Shown: in pieces, positions 9,709 to 18,854 of the stretch
Layout of the letters: each line of letters begins with the position of its first letter
How positions within the stretch are numbered: the stretch's first letter is position 1
DNA from: Xanthomonas euvesicatoria pv. euvesicatoria
GTDB taxonomy: Bacteria > Pseudomonadota > Gammaproteobacteria > Xanthomonadales > Xanthomonadaceae
Length of the DNA stretch: 64,000 bases
Assembly: GCF_020880415.1 (NCBI RefSeq)
Contig: NZ_JAJIUJ010000119.1
Span: 186,001 to 250,000 of the forward strand
Reading direction: 5' to 3'
Made by a program: the position numbers and the translations under genes
The notes under the pieces: model-generated
Databases searched by the model: none
What the model was told of the DNA's origin: nothing
The model's input: only the letters and a program-made list of their open reading frames with translations

Positions 9709-10353
9709 TCAGGCCTTATCCACCCCGTAGTGCGTCAGCCCCAGGCGCGCCAGTTCGGCCGAGCGGCGGTAGTAGACCTCTTCCCACCCATCCACGCGTT
9801 GGCGGTCGGTGTCGCTCATGGCATCGAGAATGTCTTCGATGCTGAGCAGATTCGGATCTTCTTCCAGGCGCTCGAACACCGCGCCCAGGCCCTCGATGGC
9901 TTGACGCGCTTGCGCCGCGCCCATGGCGGCCAGACCCCGCAAAGCATCGCTGCGGGTCGCCGCATCCCAGCGGTCGAAATAGCGGGCGTAGCCGCTCTCG
10001 TTCATGTCCGCATCCAGCCGCGCCAGCGCGATCAGTTCGCGTTCGCCCGGCGACAGCGCATCCATGCGCCCGCGCAACTGGGCGAGCTTGGCCTGGGCGC
10101 GGGCAGCGCGGCGGCGCCACAGCAACTCGGGCATGTTGAGCAGGCCCTCCGCGGTGGGAGGCGCCACCGCGGGCCAGTTCACCCCGAAGCCGTCCTCGGT
10201 GATCTGCCATTGCGCGCGTTGCGGCGGCGATGCCTTGAGCAGGAGCCGATGCGCCTGGATGGGCTCGTCGATGCGGATGCCGTTGGCCAGGGTGAACAGC
10301 AGGCGGGTGTCGTCCAGCTCCAAGCGCCGGATGCGCAGATGCGTCAGGTCCAT
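9709..10353 (-). CDS. DUF2442 / DUF4375 two-domain protein of unknown function
   Basis: A 214-residue cytoplasmic protein. Residues 1-70 resemble DUF2442 (RIRRLELDDTRLLFTLANG, GFGVNWPAV), and residues about 115-210 resemble DUF4375/DMP19-like (ESGYARYFDRWDAATR, then an acidic helical tail). No enzymatic motif is visible. DUF2442 proteins are often found with small-molecule or toxin-antitoxin genes, but no partner lies here: the flanks are the acetylesterase (convergent) and phhA (same strand, 137 bases away). Function unknown. Confidence 0.7.
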   Translation of the reverse strand: MDLTHLRIRRLELDDTRLLFTLANGIRIDEPIQAHRLLLKASPPQRAQWQITEDGFGVNWPAVAPPTAEGLLNMPELLWRRRAARAQAKLAQLRGRMDALSPGERELIALARLDADMNESGYARYFDRWDAATRSDALRGLAAMGAAQARQAIEGLGAVFERLEEDPNLLSIEDILDAMSDTDRQRVDGWEEVYYRRSAELARLGLTHYGVDKA

Positions 10354-10490
10354 TGAGCGAAGGCGATGTAGGGAGGTTTGACCTTAGTGCGCGTCGGCGG
10401 TGGTGTCGAGTCGATGCAGGTCACATCGCGGCATCGTGACCGCGCCGCACCGCCGCGCAGCGGTTGGTCGGCGTGACCTCGGCAGCGACC

Positions 10491-11381
10491 TCACACGTCG
10501 CCGTCGCGGCTCCAACCCTCACCGCTGCCGCGTTGGATCACCCGATCGCCCGGCAGCACGTCACCCGCCGGCACCTGCGGTTGCTGGGCAAGCTCGGCAT
10601 AGATCGGGGTGAAGTCCGGCGCGGTGGCCTCCATCAGCTGCGCAAAGCTGTCGATGACGAAATAGGTCTTCTGGAAGCTGTCGATGCGGTAGCGCGTGCG
10701 CATGATGCGCTGCAGGTCGAACCCGATGCGGTTGGGTGCCGGCGAGTCCAGCGAATACAGCGATTCGCCCTTGGACGACACGATGCCGGCACCGTAGATG
10801 CGCAGGCCCTGTGGCGTGTCGATCAGACCGAATTCCACCGTGTACCAGTACAGCCGGGTGAGGTTCTGCTGCGCGTCCGGGCCGATGCCGTGCGCCTTGA
10901 CCCCGCCGCGGCCATAGGCCTGCATGAAGTCGGCAAACAGCGGGTTCATCAACAACGGCACGTGGCCGAACAGGTCATGGAACAGATCGGGTTCGGCGAT
11001 GTAATCGATCTGATCGGGCCGGCGGATCCACCACGTCACCGGAAAGCGTTTGTTGGCCAGATGTTCGAAAAAGTCCAGTTCCGGCAGCAGGCCCTGCACG
11101 CCGACCAGGGTCCAGCCGGTGGCCGCCTGCAGCACGCGATTGAGCGCATCGAAGCGCGGGATGTGCGTTTCGCCCATGCCCATCGCGTCCTGCGCCTGCA
11201 GGAACTCGTCGCAGGCGCGGCCCACCAGCAGCTCGCGCTGGCGCCGATACAAGGTGCCCCAGGTGGCGTGGTCGTCGGCGCTGTAGCTGTCCCACGGCTG
11301 CTCCACCACCGCGGTGGTGTAGACCGGCACATAGCCTTTGTCGGTGAGCTGGTTTTCGACGCGTTGCGGGGCGGTATTCAT
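10491..11381 (-). CDS. phhA: Phenylalanine 4-monooxygenase PhhA
   Basis: A 296-residue monomeric bacterial aromatic amino-acid hydroxylase that converts phenylalanine to tyrosine using tetrahydropterin, O2 and ferrous iron. The iron facial triad is intact: His135 and His140 in FHDLFGH and Glu173 in YTVEFGL. Other family blocks are present (GVQGLLPELDFFEHLA, RPDQIDYIAEPD, GAGIVSSKGES). The length is normal for bacterial PhhA. It is transcribed away from the Lrp/AsnC regulator, with 128 bases between the two starts holding a clear inverted repeat. Confidence 0.96.
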   Translation of the reverse strand: MNTAPQRVENQLTDKGYVPVYTTAVVEQPWDSYSADDHATWGTLYRRQRELLVGRACDEFLQAQDAMGMGETHIPRFDALNRVLQAATGWTLVGVQGLLPELDFFEHLANKRFPVTWWIRRPDQIDYIAEPDLFHDLFGHVPLLMNPLFADFMQAYGRGGVKAHGIGPDAQQNLTRLYWYTVEFGLIDTPQGLRIYGAGIVSSKGESLYSLDSPAPNRIGFDLQRIMRTRYRIDSFQKTYFVIDSFAQLMEATAPDFTPIYAELAQQPQVPAGDVLPGDRVIQRGSGEGWSRDGDV

Positions 11382-11442
11382 GCAGCGGCTCTTCCCGGTG
11401 ATCAGCCGTCACCTTAGGCCGGATGTGCGCGCAACGGGATTG

Positions 11443-11481
11443 CGAATCTTGCGCGGTGCAAGCGGATTGGCGCAAGATTCG
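11443..11481. promoter_or_regulatory. 12-bp perfect inverted repeat in the phhA / Lrp divergent region
   Basis: CGAATCTTGCGC at 11443-11454 is repeated in reverse complement as GCGCAAGATTCG at 11470-11481, with a 15-base spacer. The centres are 27 bases apart, which suits binding of a dimer pair on one face. It lies 29 bases before the regulator's start and 62 bases before the phhA start. It is a likely binding site of the adjacent regulator. Confidence 0.65.
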
Positions 11482-11509
11482 TGCGTCATCGTCTGCTGCT
11501 GCGCAACAT

Positions 11510-11992
11510 ATGGATCAACCCATCGCCCTGGACCGCACCGATTTGCGTCTGCTCGCCCTGCTGCAGACGCAGGGGCGCAGCAGTAATGCGGAGCTGGCCG
11601 TGCAGGTCAATCTGTCGGCGTCGGCGTGCCTGCGCCGCACCCAGCGGCTGGAGGCGGCCGGCATCATCGCCGGCTATGGCGCGCGCCTGGACGCGCGCGC
11701 GCTGGGGCTGGGCTTGCAGGCGTTCGTGCGCGTGCAGCTGGAGCAGCACGGGCAGGCCGACATCGAACATTTCGCCGAGGGCGTGCGCGGCTGGGACGAG
11801 GTGGTGGCGTGCTGGGCGCTGACCGGCGACATGGATTACCTGCTGCAGGTACAGGTCCGCGACCTGGAACACTTCTCGCGGTTTCTGCTCGATCGCCTGC
11901 TCAATGCCACCGGCGTGTCGGATGTGAATTCCAGCTTCGTGCTGCGCACGGTGAAGGCGCCGGAAGGTCTGCCGCTGTCGCATCTGGCCTGA
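11510..11992 (+). CDS. Lrp/AsnC-family transcriptional regulator
   Basis: A 160-residue protein. An N-terminal winged helix-turn-helix (LDRTDLRLLALLQTQGRSS, then SASACLRRTQRLEAAGII) covers about residues 8-60. A C-terminal RAM/AsnC effector domain follows (WALTGDMDYLLQVQVRDLE, FSRFLLDRL). Divergence from phhA suggests it controls aromatic amino-acid turnover, probably with phenylalanine or tyrosine as effector. That role is inferred. The ATG at 11510 fits the family; the frame is open upstream to 11423 without resemblance. Confidence 0.9.
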   Translation: MDQPIALDRTDLRLLALLQTQGRSSNAELAVQVNLSASACLRRTQRLEAAGIIAGYGARLDARALGLGLQAFVRVQLEQHGQADIEHFAEGVRGWDEVVACWALTGDMDYLLQVQVRDLEHFSRFLLDRLLNATGVSDVNSSFVLRTVKAPEGLPLSHLA

Positions 11993-12114
11993 GGTGCAAA
12001 CCAGCCGCGTGCCGGTAGGGCAGGGCGCCGCCCGCATGCCGCAGCCGGCAAGACGCACCGGCGTCGCGCCGGTTTCCAGGCGGACGCAAGAAACGTGCTG
12101 CTTGCCACATAAAC

Positions 12115-12133
12115 GATAACGATTTACATTTAC
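12115..12133 (+). promoter_or_regulatory. Fur-box-like sequence upstream of the TonB receptor gene
   Basis: GATAACGATTTACATTTAC matches 13 of 19 positions of the Fur consensus GATAATGATAATCATTATC. It is an AT-rich island in very GC-rich DNA, 152 bases before the receptor start. Iron-dependent repression of a siderophore receptor is expected. Confidence 0.55.
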
Positions 12134-12285
12134 CTCACATCCTGGCCGCGTCCGGCCATGTCGTTCGTGTCGCATCGCCAGCCCACGCAGGGTCAGCCAG
12201 CCGGTTCGAGTGGACGCCTGCGTGTGCCTGTGCCTTTCCCTGTTGCGTGACGCGCTGCGTCCGCAGCGATCGACGAGAACGCCCC

Positions 12286-14484
12286 ATGTCTGCTGCCATC
12301 GCTCCCCTTGGCTTGTTGCCTGCCGCGCTGCTGTGCGCGCTGTCGACCTTGGCTCCCGCCGCCCATGCCGCCGAATCCGCCGACGCGACCAACGCCACGA
12401 CGCTCGATCAGGTCAGCGTCAACGGCACGGTGAGCCGCGCGCAGCCGGCCACCACCACACGCCTGCCGCTGACCTTGCAGGAAACGCCGCAATCGGTGAG
12501 CGTGATCGGGCTGCAGCGCCTGGAAGAGCAATCGCTGTTCAGCATCGACGATGTGATGCGCAACGTCACCGGCGTCAACGTGTCGTTCTACGACACCCAG
12601 CGCCCGTTGTATTTCGCGCGCGGTTTCCAGATCACCGACTTCCAGGTCGATGGCCTGCCCACCTACAGCGGTGCGACCAACCAGGAATACGACACGGTCT
12701 TCTACGACCGCATCGAGGTGATCCGCGGTGCCAATGGCCTGCTCACCGGTGCGGGCATTCCCTCGGCCACGGTCAACCTGTTGCGCAAGCGCCCGGGCAA
12801 GGACTTCGATGCCGCGTTCGGGGTGAGTGCGGGCACCTGGGATTTCCGCCGCATGCAGGCCGACGTCAACGCGCCGCTGACCGAAGACGGACGCTTTCGC
12901 AGCCGCGTGGTGGCCGCCTGGCAGGATCGCGATTACTACTACGACCGCTACCACGACAGCAAGATGTCGGGCATGGCGGTGCTGGAAGGCGATTTGACCG
13001 ACAGCAGCACGCTTACCGTGGGCTACCAGCGCCAGGACAACACCCCGGTCGGTTCGACCTGGGGCACGGTGCCGTTCTTCGCGGCCGACGGCTCCTTCGC
13101 CAACCTGTCGCGCTCGACCAACATGGCGCCGGAATGGACCCGCTGGCAGCGCGAAACCAGCACCGCGTTTGCCAACCTGGAACAACGCTTCGGGCAGGAC
13201 TGGTTGCTGCGCGTCAACGCCGCCCACACCAAGGGCGCCGTGCAGAGCCTGCGCGTCTACGGCACCGGTTACCCGGCCGCCGATGGCAGCGGCGTGTTTC
13301 TGCGCGCCAACGCTGGCGAAACGCAGGACACGCGCGATAGCGTGGACGTGTATCTGTCCGGCGGATTCGCCCTGTTCGGCCGCCAGCACGATGTGGTGAT
13401 CGGCGGCAGCTGGCAGGACCTGCAATCGACCACCTATACCCTGGCGCAGACCTATCCCGACGACTGGGCCACCTGCGGCAGCGAACGTTGCTATTTCATT
13501 CCCAACATCCGCCATTGGAATGGCGACGCTTCGGAAGTGACCTATACGCGCACCGGTGCGCGTCGCCAGGCACGCACCACCCAGCGCGGCGTGTATGCCT
13601 CCACGCGCTTGCGGCTGGCCGACCCGCTGTCGTTGATTGCCGGCGCGCGACTGAGTTCGTGGGAGACCCGCACCCAGGCGTTCAATGCCAGCGGCAGCTA
13701 CACCGGCACCAGCGGCCGTTATGACGTCAGCGACGAAGTCACCCCGTACGTGGGTCTGGTCTACGACATCGTGCCGGATGTGTCGGTGTACGCCAGCTAC
13801 ACCGAAATCTTCAATCCGCAGAACTACCGCGACAAGGACAACAACCTGCTCGCACCGGTGGAAGGCTCCAACCTGGAAGCCGGCATCAAGGCGCAGTTGT
13901 TCGATGGTCATGCGATGGCCACTGCTGCCGTCTTCGAGGCCAAGCAGGACAACTACGCGGTGCGCGACATGACCCAGCCGGAAGCCTCGCTGCCGGATGG
14001 CAGCTCTGCGTACATCGGCGTGGACGGCACCAAGAGCCGCGGTTGGGAAGTGGACTTCAATGGCGAAGTGCTGCCCGGCTGGACCATCAACGCCGGCTAT
14101 ACCCACGTCAAGGTGACGCGCGCGCCGACCGATGCGATCTACGCCAACCTGCCCGAAGATTATCTGCAGCTCTCCACCCAGTGGCGCCTGCCGGGGACGT
14201 GGGACCGCTTGAGCATCGGCGGCGGCGTGAGCTGGCAGAGCGCGGTGCGCGGCTTCAATATCGCGCGCCCCACCGGCGACGGCACTGGCGCCACCACCCC
14301 GGTCACCGTGGTGCAGAACCCGTACGCGCTGGTGCATTTCAACGCCAACTACCGCATCAGCGACCAATGGACCGCCACGCTGGCGGTGCGCAATGCGTTC
14401 GACAAGACCTATTGGGCGAATCTGGATTATCAGAACTACGGCGAACCGCGCTTTGTCAGCGTGTCGCTGCGTTGGCGGTATTGA
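12286..14484 (+). CDS. TonB-dependent siderophore receptor (FpvA/FhuE-like)
   Basis: A 732-residue outer-membrane protein with a signal peptide to about residue 27. The plug domain follows (TRLPLTLQETPQSVSVIG near residues 60-80, YDRIEVIRGANGLLTGAG near 140). A 22-strand barrel ends in the typical aromatic C-terminus (SVSLRWRY). It imports a ferric siderophore using TonB energy. There is no extra N-terminal signalling domain, so it is unlikely to drive a sigma/anti-sigma cascade. The ATG at 12286 begins the signal peptide. A Fur-like box lies upstream and no siderophore biosynthesis gene is near. Ligand unknown. Confidence 0.92.
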   Translation: MSAAIAPLGLLPAALLCALSTLAPAAHAAESADATNATTLDQVSVNGTVSRAQPATTTRLPLTLQETPQSVSVIGLQRLEEQSLFSIDDVMRNVTGVNVSFYDTQRPLYFARGFQITDFQVDGLPTYSGATNQEYDTVFYDRIEVIRGANGLLTGAGIPSATVNLLRKRPGKDFDAAFGVSAGTWDFRRMQADVNAPLTEDGRFRSRVVAAWQDRDYYYDRYHDSKMSGMAVLEGDLTDSSTLTVGYQRQDNTPVGSTWGTVPFFAADGSFANLSRSTNMAPEWTRWQRETSTAFANLEQRFGQDWLLRVNAAHTKGAVQSLRVYGTGYPAADGSGVFLRANAGETQDTRDSVDVYLSGGFALFGRQHDVVIGGSWQDLQSTTYTLAQTYPDDWATCGSERCYFIPNIRHWNGDASEVTYTRTGARRQARTTQRGVYASTRLRLADPLSLIAGARLSSWETRTQAFNASGSYTGTSGRYDVSDEVTPYVGLVYDIVPDVSVYASYTEIFNPQNYRDKDNNLLAPVEGSNLEAGIKAQLFDGHAMATAAVFEAKQDNYAVRDMTQPEASLPDGSSAYIGVDGTKSRGWEVDFNGEVLPGWTINAGYTHVKVTRAPTDAIYANLPEDYLQLSTQWRLPGTWDRLSIGGGVSWQSAVRGFNIARPTGDGTGATTPVTVVQNPYALVHFNANYRISDQWTATLAVRNAFDKTYWANLDYQNYGEPRFVSVSLRWRY

Positions 14485-14565
14485 GGTCGTGGGCGATGCA
14501 GACGCCTGAGCGAGGCATGCGGCCGAGCGACGCGCATTACGCTGCGATGCGTGCGGTGTGGTGAC

Positions 14566-14597
14566 CGGGACGGCATCGCGACCAGGTCGCTCCTACA
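14566..14597 (-). repeat. REP-like element, copy 1
   Basis: On the minus strand this reads TTGTAGGAGCGACCTGGTCG then CGATGCCGTCCC. It matches the element at 14824-14855 in inverted orientation. The GTAGGAGCG start and internal short palindrome are the pattern of bacterial REP sequences. Confidence 0.65.
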
Positions 14598-14823
14598 AGC
14601 GCGGTGCAACGAGGCAGGTCGTCGTCGTCGAGCCCTCGGCCACGACGCCATCTCGATGACGTTTTGTCCTCAACTGCCACGACTCGGCCAAGCCCGCCGT
14701 CCGCACCAGCCACCACGTCGGGTGCAGGCCCCACATGGGGTGCATTCATTGCGACCAGGCACCCACCAGCACCTCCCTTGGCGCGCACGCATGCCGCAAC
14801 ACCGAGGGCTGCGGCGCAGGCCA

Positions 14824-14855
14824 TTGTAGGAGCGGCCCTGGCCGCGATGCCGTGC
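14824..14855 (+). repeat. REP-like element, copy 2
   Basis: TTGTAGGAGCGGCCCTGGCC then GCGATGCCGTGC. It is inverted relative to the copy at 14566-14597, with about 225 bases between. The rest of the 545-base gap from 14485 to 15029 shows no gene I can support. Confidence 0.65.
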
Positions 14856-15029
14856 CGATGACATCTGGCCCGAGCACCCACGACATCCAGCGGACCGACT
14901 GTGCAGGCGCATGCGAATGGCCGGCAGGCGCGCGCGACAGGCATCGCCGGCGGAGTCCTTGCGTGCATGTGCGCCCCGCCCACGGCCGCATACGGCCGCA
15001 ATCCATTTCTCCAGCGCAGCGCAGCCGGC

Positions 15030-16073
15030 TCACGGCGCCACGCAGGCCTCATCCGTGCCACGCAATTTTTCCCAACGCGAGCGTTGTTCCAGGCAGCGCT
15101 CGTACGCCTGTTGCTTGGCCGCTTTGGCCTGGTCGGCGGCGGTCCGGACTGCGCTGCTGCGCGCGGCCTGCAGTTGCGCAATCTTGGCGCGAATCTGCGG
15201 CATCACCGCCATTGCGGCGCGCTCGCCTTCGAGGATCGCCGCACCACGTTGGTTGAAATCGGCCGAGCCGATCTCGTTGACCTTCGGGCGAATGACCACG
15301 TCGGCACGTTTGAGTTCGGCCTCGCCCAGGCGCTGGCCCATGATCGAGATCGACTGGTTCACCGTGCCCAGCAGGTCCCCCGGATTCTTGCCGCTGGCCT
15401 TGCTGGAGATATCCACCGCCACCACGAATTCGGCACCCAACTGGCGCGCCGCATCCACCGGCACCGGGCTGACCACGCCACCATCGACGAAGTGGTATTT
15501 GCCGATGGTCACCGGTTCGAATACACCCGGAATGCTGCTGGACGCGCGTACCGCCTGGCCGGCATTACCGCGCACGAACACGGTACGCTCGCCATCTTCC
15601 AGCCGCGTGGCGACCGCCGCGAACGGCTTGCGCAGTTTTTCGATCGGCTTGCCGCCGAGCTGCTCGTTGACGTAGTCCTGCAGCTTCTGGCCCTGCACCA
15701 GCCCACCGGAAAACAGCCGCACATCGCGGATGCTGGTCTGGTCGAGCGCGACGGCCTTTTCCTGCATTTGGAACGCATCCATGCCGCTGGCATACAACGC
15801 GCCCACCACGCTGCCGGCGCTGGTGCCAGACACCACCACCGGTGCGAAGCCGTTGGCCTCGAGCATCTTGATCACCCCGATATGCGCAAAGCCCTTGGCC
15901 GCACCACCACCGAGCGCGACGCCGATCTTGATGGGCTTGGGGGCTGCGGCCGAAGGTGCCTGCACCACCGGCGCCGGTGTCGCCGGGCGTGGCTCGCCCC
16001 CGCAGGCGCTGAGCAGCCCGGCCAGTGACAGGGACAGGGACAACAGGAGGCACTTGCTAGGAAAGGCGGTCAT
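15030..16073 (-). CDS. Patatin-like phospholipase lipoprotein (RssA-like)
   Basis: A 347-residue protein with a lipoprotein signal: hydrophobic stretch, then lipobox LSAC with the acylated Cys at residue 24. The patatin domain spans about 52-230. The oxyanion loop is LGGGAAKGFAHIG, the nucleophile elbow GTSAGS, and the Asp of the Ser-Asp dyad is in DGGVVSPVPVD. Such enzymes hydrolyse acyl lipids. The basic, Gln/Arg-rich tail from about 300 is of unknown role. The start is placed at 16073 because the signal sequence begins there. It probably sits in the periplasm, attached to a membrane. Confidence 0.88.
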   Translation of the reverse strand: MTAFPSKCLLLSLSLSLAGLLSACGGEPRPATPAPVVQAPSAAAPKPIKIGVALGGGAAKGFAHIGVIKMLEANGFAPVVVSGTSAGSVVGALYASGMDAFQMQEKAVALDQTSIRDVRLFSGGLVQGQKLQDYVNEQLGGKPIEKLRKPFAAVATRLEDGERTVFVRGNAGQAVRASSSIPGVFEPVTIGKYHFVDGGVVSPVPVDAARQLGAEFVVAVDISSKASGKNPGDLLGTVNQSISIMGQRLGEAELKRADVVIRPKVNEIGSADFNQRGAAILEGERAAMAVMPQIRAKIAQLQAARSSAVRTAADQAKAAKQQAYERCLEQRSRWEKLRGTDEACVAP

Positions 16074-16247
16074 GGCGAGCGTGCACAGGGCGCGATGTGG
16101 ACAGCGGCGCAGCATACACGCCGCAGCCCTGGCCGCCGGTCTGCATTGGCGGCGGGCGGCAGGGCGTCATGCGCAGATATTGCGCGCTGCGCGCACACCT
16201 CGCCTGCCCTGATGGTATCGGGCGTCCTTGCGTTGGTACCGTAGGGC

Positions 16248-17621
16248 ATGGACTCGGCCAAACGCACAGTCTGCAGCAGCAGCATCTTCGATCACGCGTC
16301 TGCGCGGTGTCCGCTGCGTGGACTGGCACTGTCACTGCTGCTAGCCGCATCGCCCTGTCATGCGCTGGACGCGGTAGCGGTCAAGCGGCAGGTCGATGGC
16401 ATTCTGGATCGGGACTATCCACGTTGGGAGGCGCTATACCGGACCGTGCACCAGCACCCCGAACTGGGCTTCGAGGAAACCGCGACTGCGCAACGGCTGG
16501 CCAAGGAAATGCGCGCGCTGGGGTTTCATGTCAGCGCGGGTATTGGCCGGACTGGGCTGGTGGCGATGTATCACAATGGCCCCGGCCCCACGATCATGGT
16601 GCGCACTGAACTAGATGCGTTGCCGATGCGGGAAACCACGGGGCTGGCGTACGCCAGCGACGTCCATCTGCAGTCCAGTGACCGCGATACCTATGTGGCG
16701 CATACCTGCGGTCACGACATTCACATGGCGGCCTGGGTCGGCACGGCCGCAACCTTGGTGCAGCTGCGCGCCCAATGGCGCGGCACGCTGATGTTCATCG
16801 CCCAACCAGCGGAGGAAAAGGGTCGCGGTGCGCAGGCGATGCTTGACGATGGCCTGTTTGCCCGGTTCGGCAAGCCGGACTACGGCTTTGCCCTGCATGT
16901 CGGTCCGGATGCCTACGGCCATGTGTTCTACAAGGCCGGGGCGGTGACCTCCAACTCCGATGCGCTGGAGGTGGTGTTCCAAGGCAAGGGCGGGCATGGG
17001 GCGATGCCCGCCGCGACGATCGATCCGATCCTGATCGCGGCGCGCTTCGTTGTCGATGTGCAGAGCGTGATCAGTCGCGAAAAAGACCCGGCTGCGTTTG
17101 GCGTGGTCAGCATTGGAGCGTTCAACGCCGGCACGGCTGGCAACGTCATCCCCGACCGCGCGCAGCTGCGCGGCACCATCCGCAGCCACGACCCTCAGGT
17201 GCGCGACAAGCTGCTCGACGGCGTGCGACGTACCGCGCTGGCCAGTGCGCAGATGGCCGGCGCGCCGGTACCGCAGATCGCCCTGGGCGAGCGCGGGTCC
17301 AGGGCGGTGATCAACGATGCAGCGCTGGCCGAGCGTACCGGGGCGGTTTTTGCGCAGGCGTTCGGGGTCGATGCCGAGCGCCAGCGCGAACCGAGTGCCG
17401 CCAGCGAAGACTATTCGGCCTTCGTCGCTGCCGGCGTGCCGTCGTTCTACTTCGGCATCGGTGGACTCGATCCGCAGTGGCTGCAGCAGGCCCGGCAAAC
17501 GGGCGAGCGGATTCCGGTGAACCATTCGCCGGACTTCGCGCCGGTGCCGCAGCCAAGCATCCGGACCGGCGTGGAAGCGATGACGCTGGCGGTGATGAAC
17601 GTGATGCCGCCCCCCTCCTGA
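16248..17621 (+). CDS. Exported M20-family amidohydrolase (hippurate/amino-acid hydrolase type)
   Basis: A 457-residue protein of the M20D group. Metal-binding blocks are visible: HTCGHDIHMA near residue 150, the Glu-Glu pair in QPAEEKGRG near residue 190, and FALHVGPD near 215. The dimerisation (lid) domain follows (GKGGHGAMPAATIDPI), and the C-terminal catalytic part contains SASEDYSAFVAAGVP. Members remove acyl groups from N-acyl amino acids. The N-terminus contains a hydrophobic segment (LRGLALSLLLAASPCHA), suggesting export, although it starts about 25 residues in. Substrate unknown. Confidence 0.87.
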   Translation: MDSAKRTVCSSSIFDHASARCPLRGLALSLLLAASPCHALDAVAVKRQVDGILDRDYPRWEALYRTVHQHPELGFEETATAQRLAKEMRALGFHVSAGIGRTGLVAMYHNGPGPTIMVRTELDALPMRETTGLAYASDVHLQSSDRDTYVAHTCGHDIHMAAWVGTAATLVQLRAQWRGTLMFIAQPAEEKGRGAQAMLDDGLFARFGKPDYGFALHVGPDAYGHVFYKAGAVTSNSDALEVVFQGKGGHGAMPAATIDPILIAARFVVDVQSVISREKDPAAFGVVSIGAFNAGTAGNVIPDRAQLRGTIRSHDPQVRDKLLDGVRRTALASAQMAGAPVPQIALGERGSRAVINDAALAERTGAVFAQAFGVDAERQREPSAASEDYSAFVAAGVPSFYFGIGGLDPQWLQQARQTGERIPVNHSPDFAPVPQPSIRTGVEAMTLAVMNVMPPPS

Positions 17622-17649
17622 GATGGGCGCGGCCGCGCCGGGATGTTGG

Positions 17650-18657
17650 TCAGAAGCGGTTATCGCCATCCAGCAACCGCCCCAGGCCGCCCAGCACCGA
17701 GCCTTCGCCGCGCTGTTGGCCGCCGGCTTGCGGGGCGGCCTGCAGCATGCGGCCGGCCATGCGCGAGAACGGCAGCGATTGCAGCCAGACCTTGCCCGGG
17801 CCGGTGAGGGTGGCCAGGAACACGCCTTCGCCGCCGAAGAACATGCTCTTCAGGCCCGCAACGCGGCGCACGTCCATGTCCACGCCGGCGTGGTAGGCCA
17901 CCACGCAGCCGGTGTCCACGTCGATACGCTCGCCCGGGCCCAGCTCGCGTTCGACGACCGTGCCGCCGGCATGTACGAACACCCAGCCGTCGCCTTCGAG
18001 CTTCTGCATGATGAAGCCCTCGCCGCCGAACAGGCCGGTGAGGATCTTGCGCTGGAAGGCGATGCCCAGCGACACCCCGCGCGCGCCGGCCAAAAAGCTG
18101 TCCTTCTGGCAGATCAGCTGGCCGCCATGCTCGGACAGGCGCAGCGCCAGCACCGTGCCCGGGTAGGGCGCGGCGAAAGCGACCTTGGCCTTGCCGCTGC
18201 CGGCGTGGGTGAACACGGTGGTGAACATGCTTTCGCCGGTGACCACGCGTTTGCCGGCCGACAGCAGCTTGCCCATCAGCCCGCCGCCACTTTGACCGGC
18301 ATGCGAGCCGTCGCCGAACACGGTGTCCATCTGCACCGCCGCGTCCTTGTACATCAGCGCACCGGCCTCGGCGATGGCGCTTTCGCCGGGGTCCAGCTCG
18401 ACTTCGACGAACTGCATGTCGTTGCCGACGATGCGGTAGTCGATCTCATCTGCGCGCCCGCTCATGCCGGTCAACGGCGGCGGCGCGCTACCGCTGCCCT
18501 GCAGCTCGGCCAGCTGGCGGGCCGGCGTCCAGCCATCGAGCCCGTCGCGCCAGGCCAGCGCATCGGGTTGGCGCTGCGCATGCGCGCGGGCGCTGGCATC
18601 GTCGAGCGGGCCGAGACGGTCGGCCTGTCCGGGGTTATGGAAATACCACTGGGCCAT
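17650..18657 (-). CDS. TIGR00266/AIM24-family protein with N-terminal GYF-like domain
   Basis: A 335-residue protein. Residues 1-50 look like a GYF_2 domain (MAQWYFHNPGQADRLGPLDD). Residues about 85-320 are the AIM24/TIGR00266 beta-prism (MQFVEVELDPGESAIAEAG, GEGVFLATLTGPGKVWLQS) with many short glycine turns. The biochemical role of the family is not settled. The frame is open upstream to 18876, but the ATG at 18657 starts the GYF-like domain. It ends 28 bases from the convergent M20 gene. The C-terminal Gly/Gln-rich stretch is flexible. Confidence 0.83.
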   Translation of the reverse strand: MAQWYFHNPGQADRLGPLDDASARAHAQRQPDALAWRDGLDGWTPARQLAELQGSGSAPPPLTGMSGRADEIDYRIVGNDMQFVEVELDPGESAIAEAGALMYKDAAVQMDTVFGDGSHAGQSGGGLMGKLLSAGKRVVTGESMFTTVFTHAGSGKAKVAFAAPYPGTVLALRLSEHGGQLICQKDSFLAGARGVSLGIAFQRKILTGLFGGEGFIMQKLEGDGWVFVHAGGTVVERELGPGERIDVDTGCVVAYHAGVDMDVRRVAGLKSMFFGGEGVFLATLTGPGKVWLQSLPFSRMAGRMLQAAPQAGGQQRGEGSVLGGLGRLLDGDNRF

Positions 18658-18854
18658 CGGGACGACTCCTGTCTGTGTGTGCGGCGAGTCTAAGCGCAAG
18701 CGCCGCGGCGGCGTCCCGTGTCCAAGGTCATGTCTGCAGAGCGTGGTTGTGACGCGGTTGTGCGCCCGTCCGGAGCGCTTCGCCATCGCAATGCGGAGCA
18801 TCGCCGGCAGCTCGTGCAAGGACACGGCCTGCGCGAGCTGCGGGTGGGTGGCCC

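Noticed and set aside
12193-14367. 724-codon open frame on the minus strand
   Set aside because: It lies antisense to the TonB receptor gene, is rich in Arg/Gly/His/Ala with no family resemblance, and reflects third-position GC bias.
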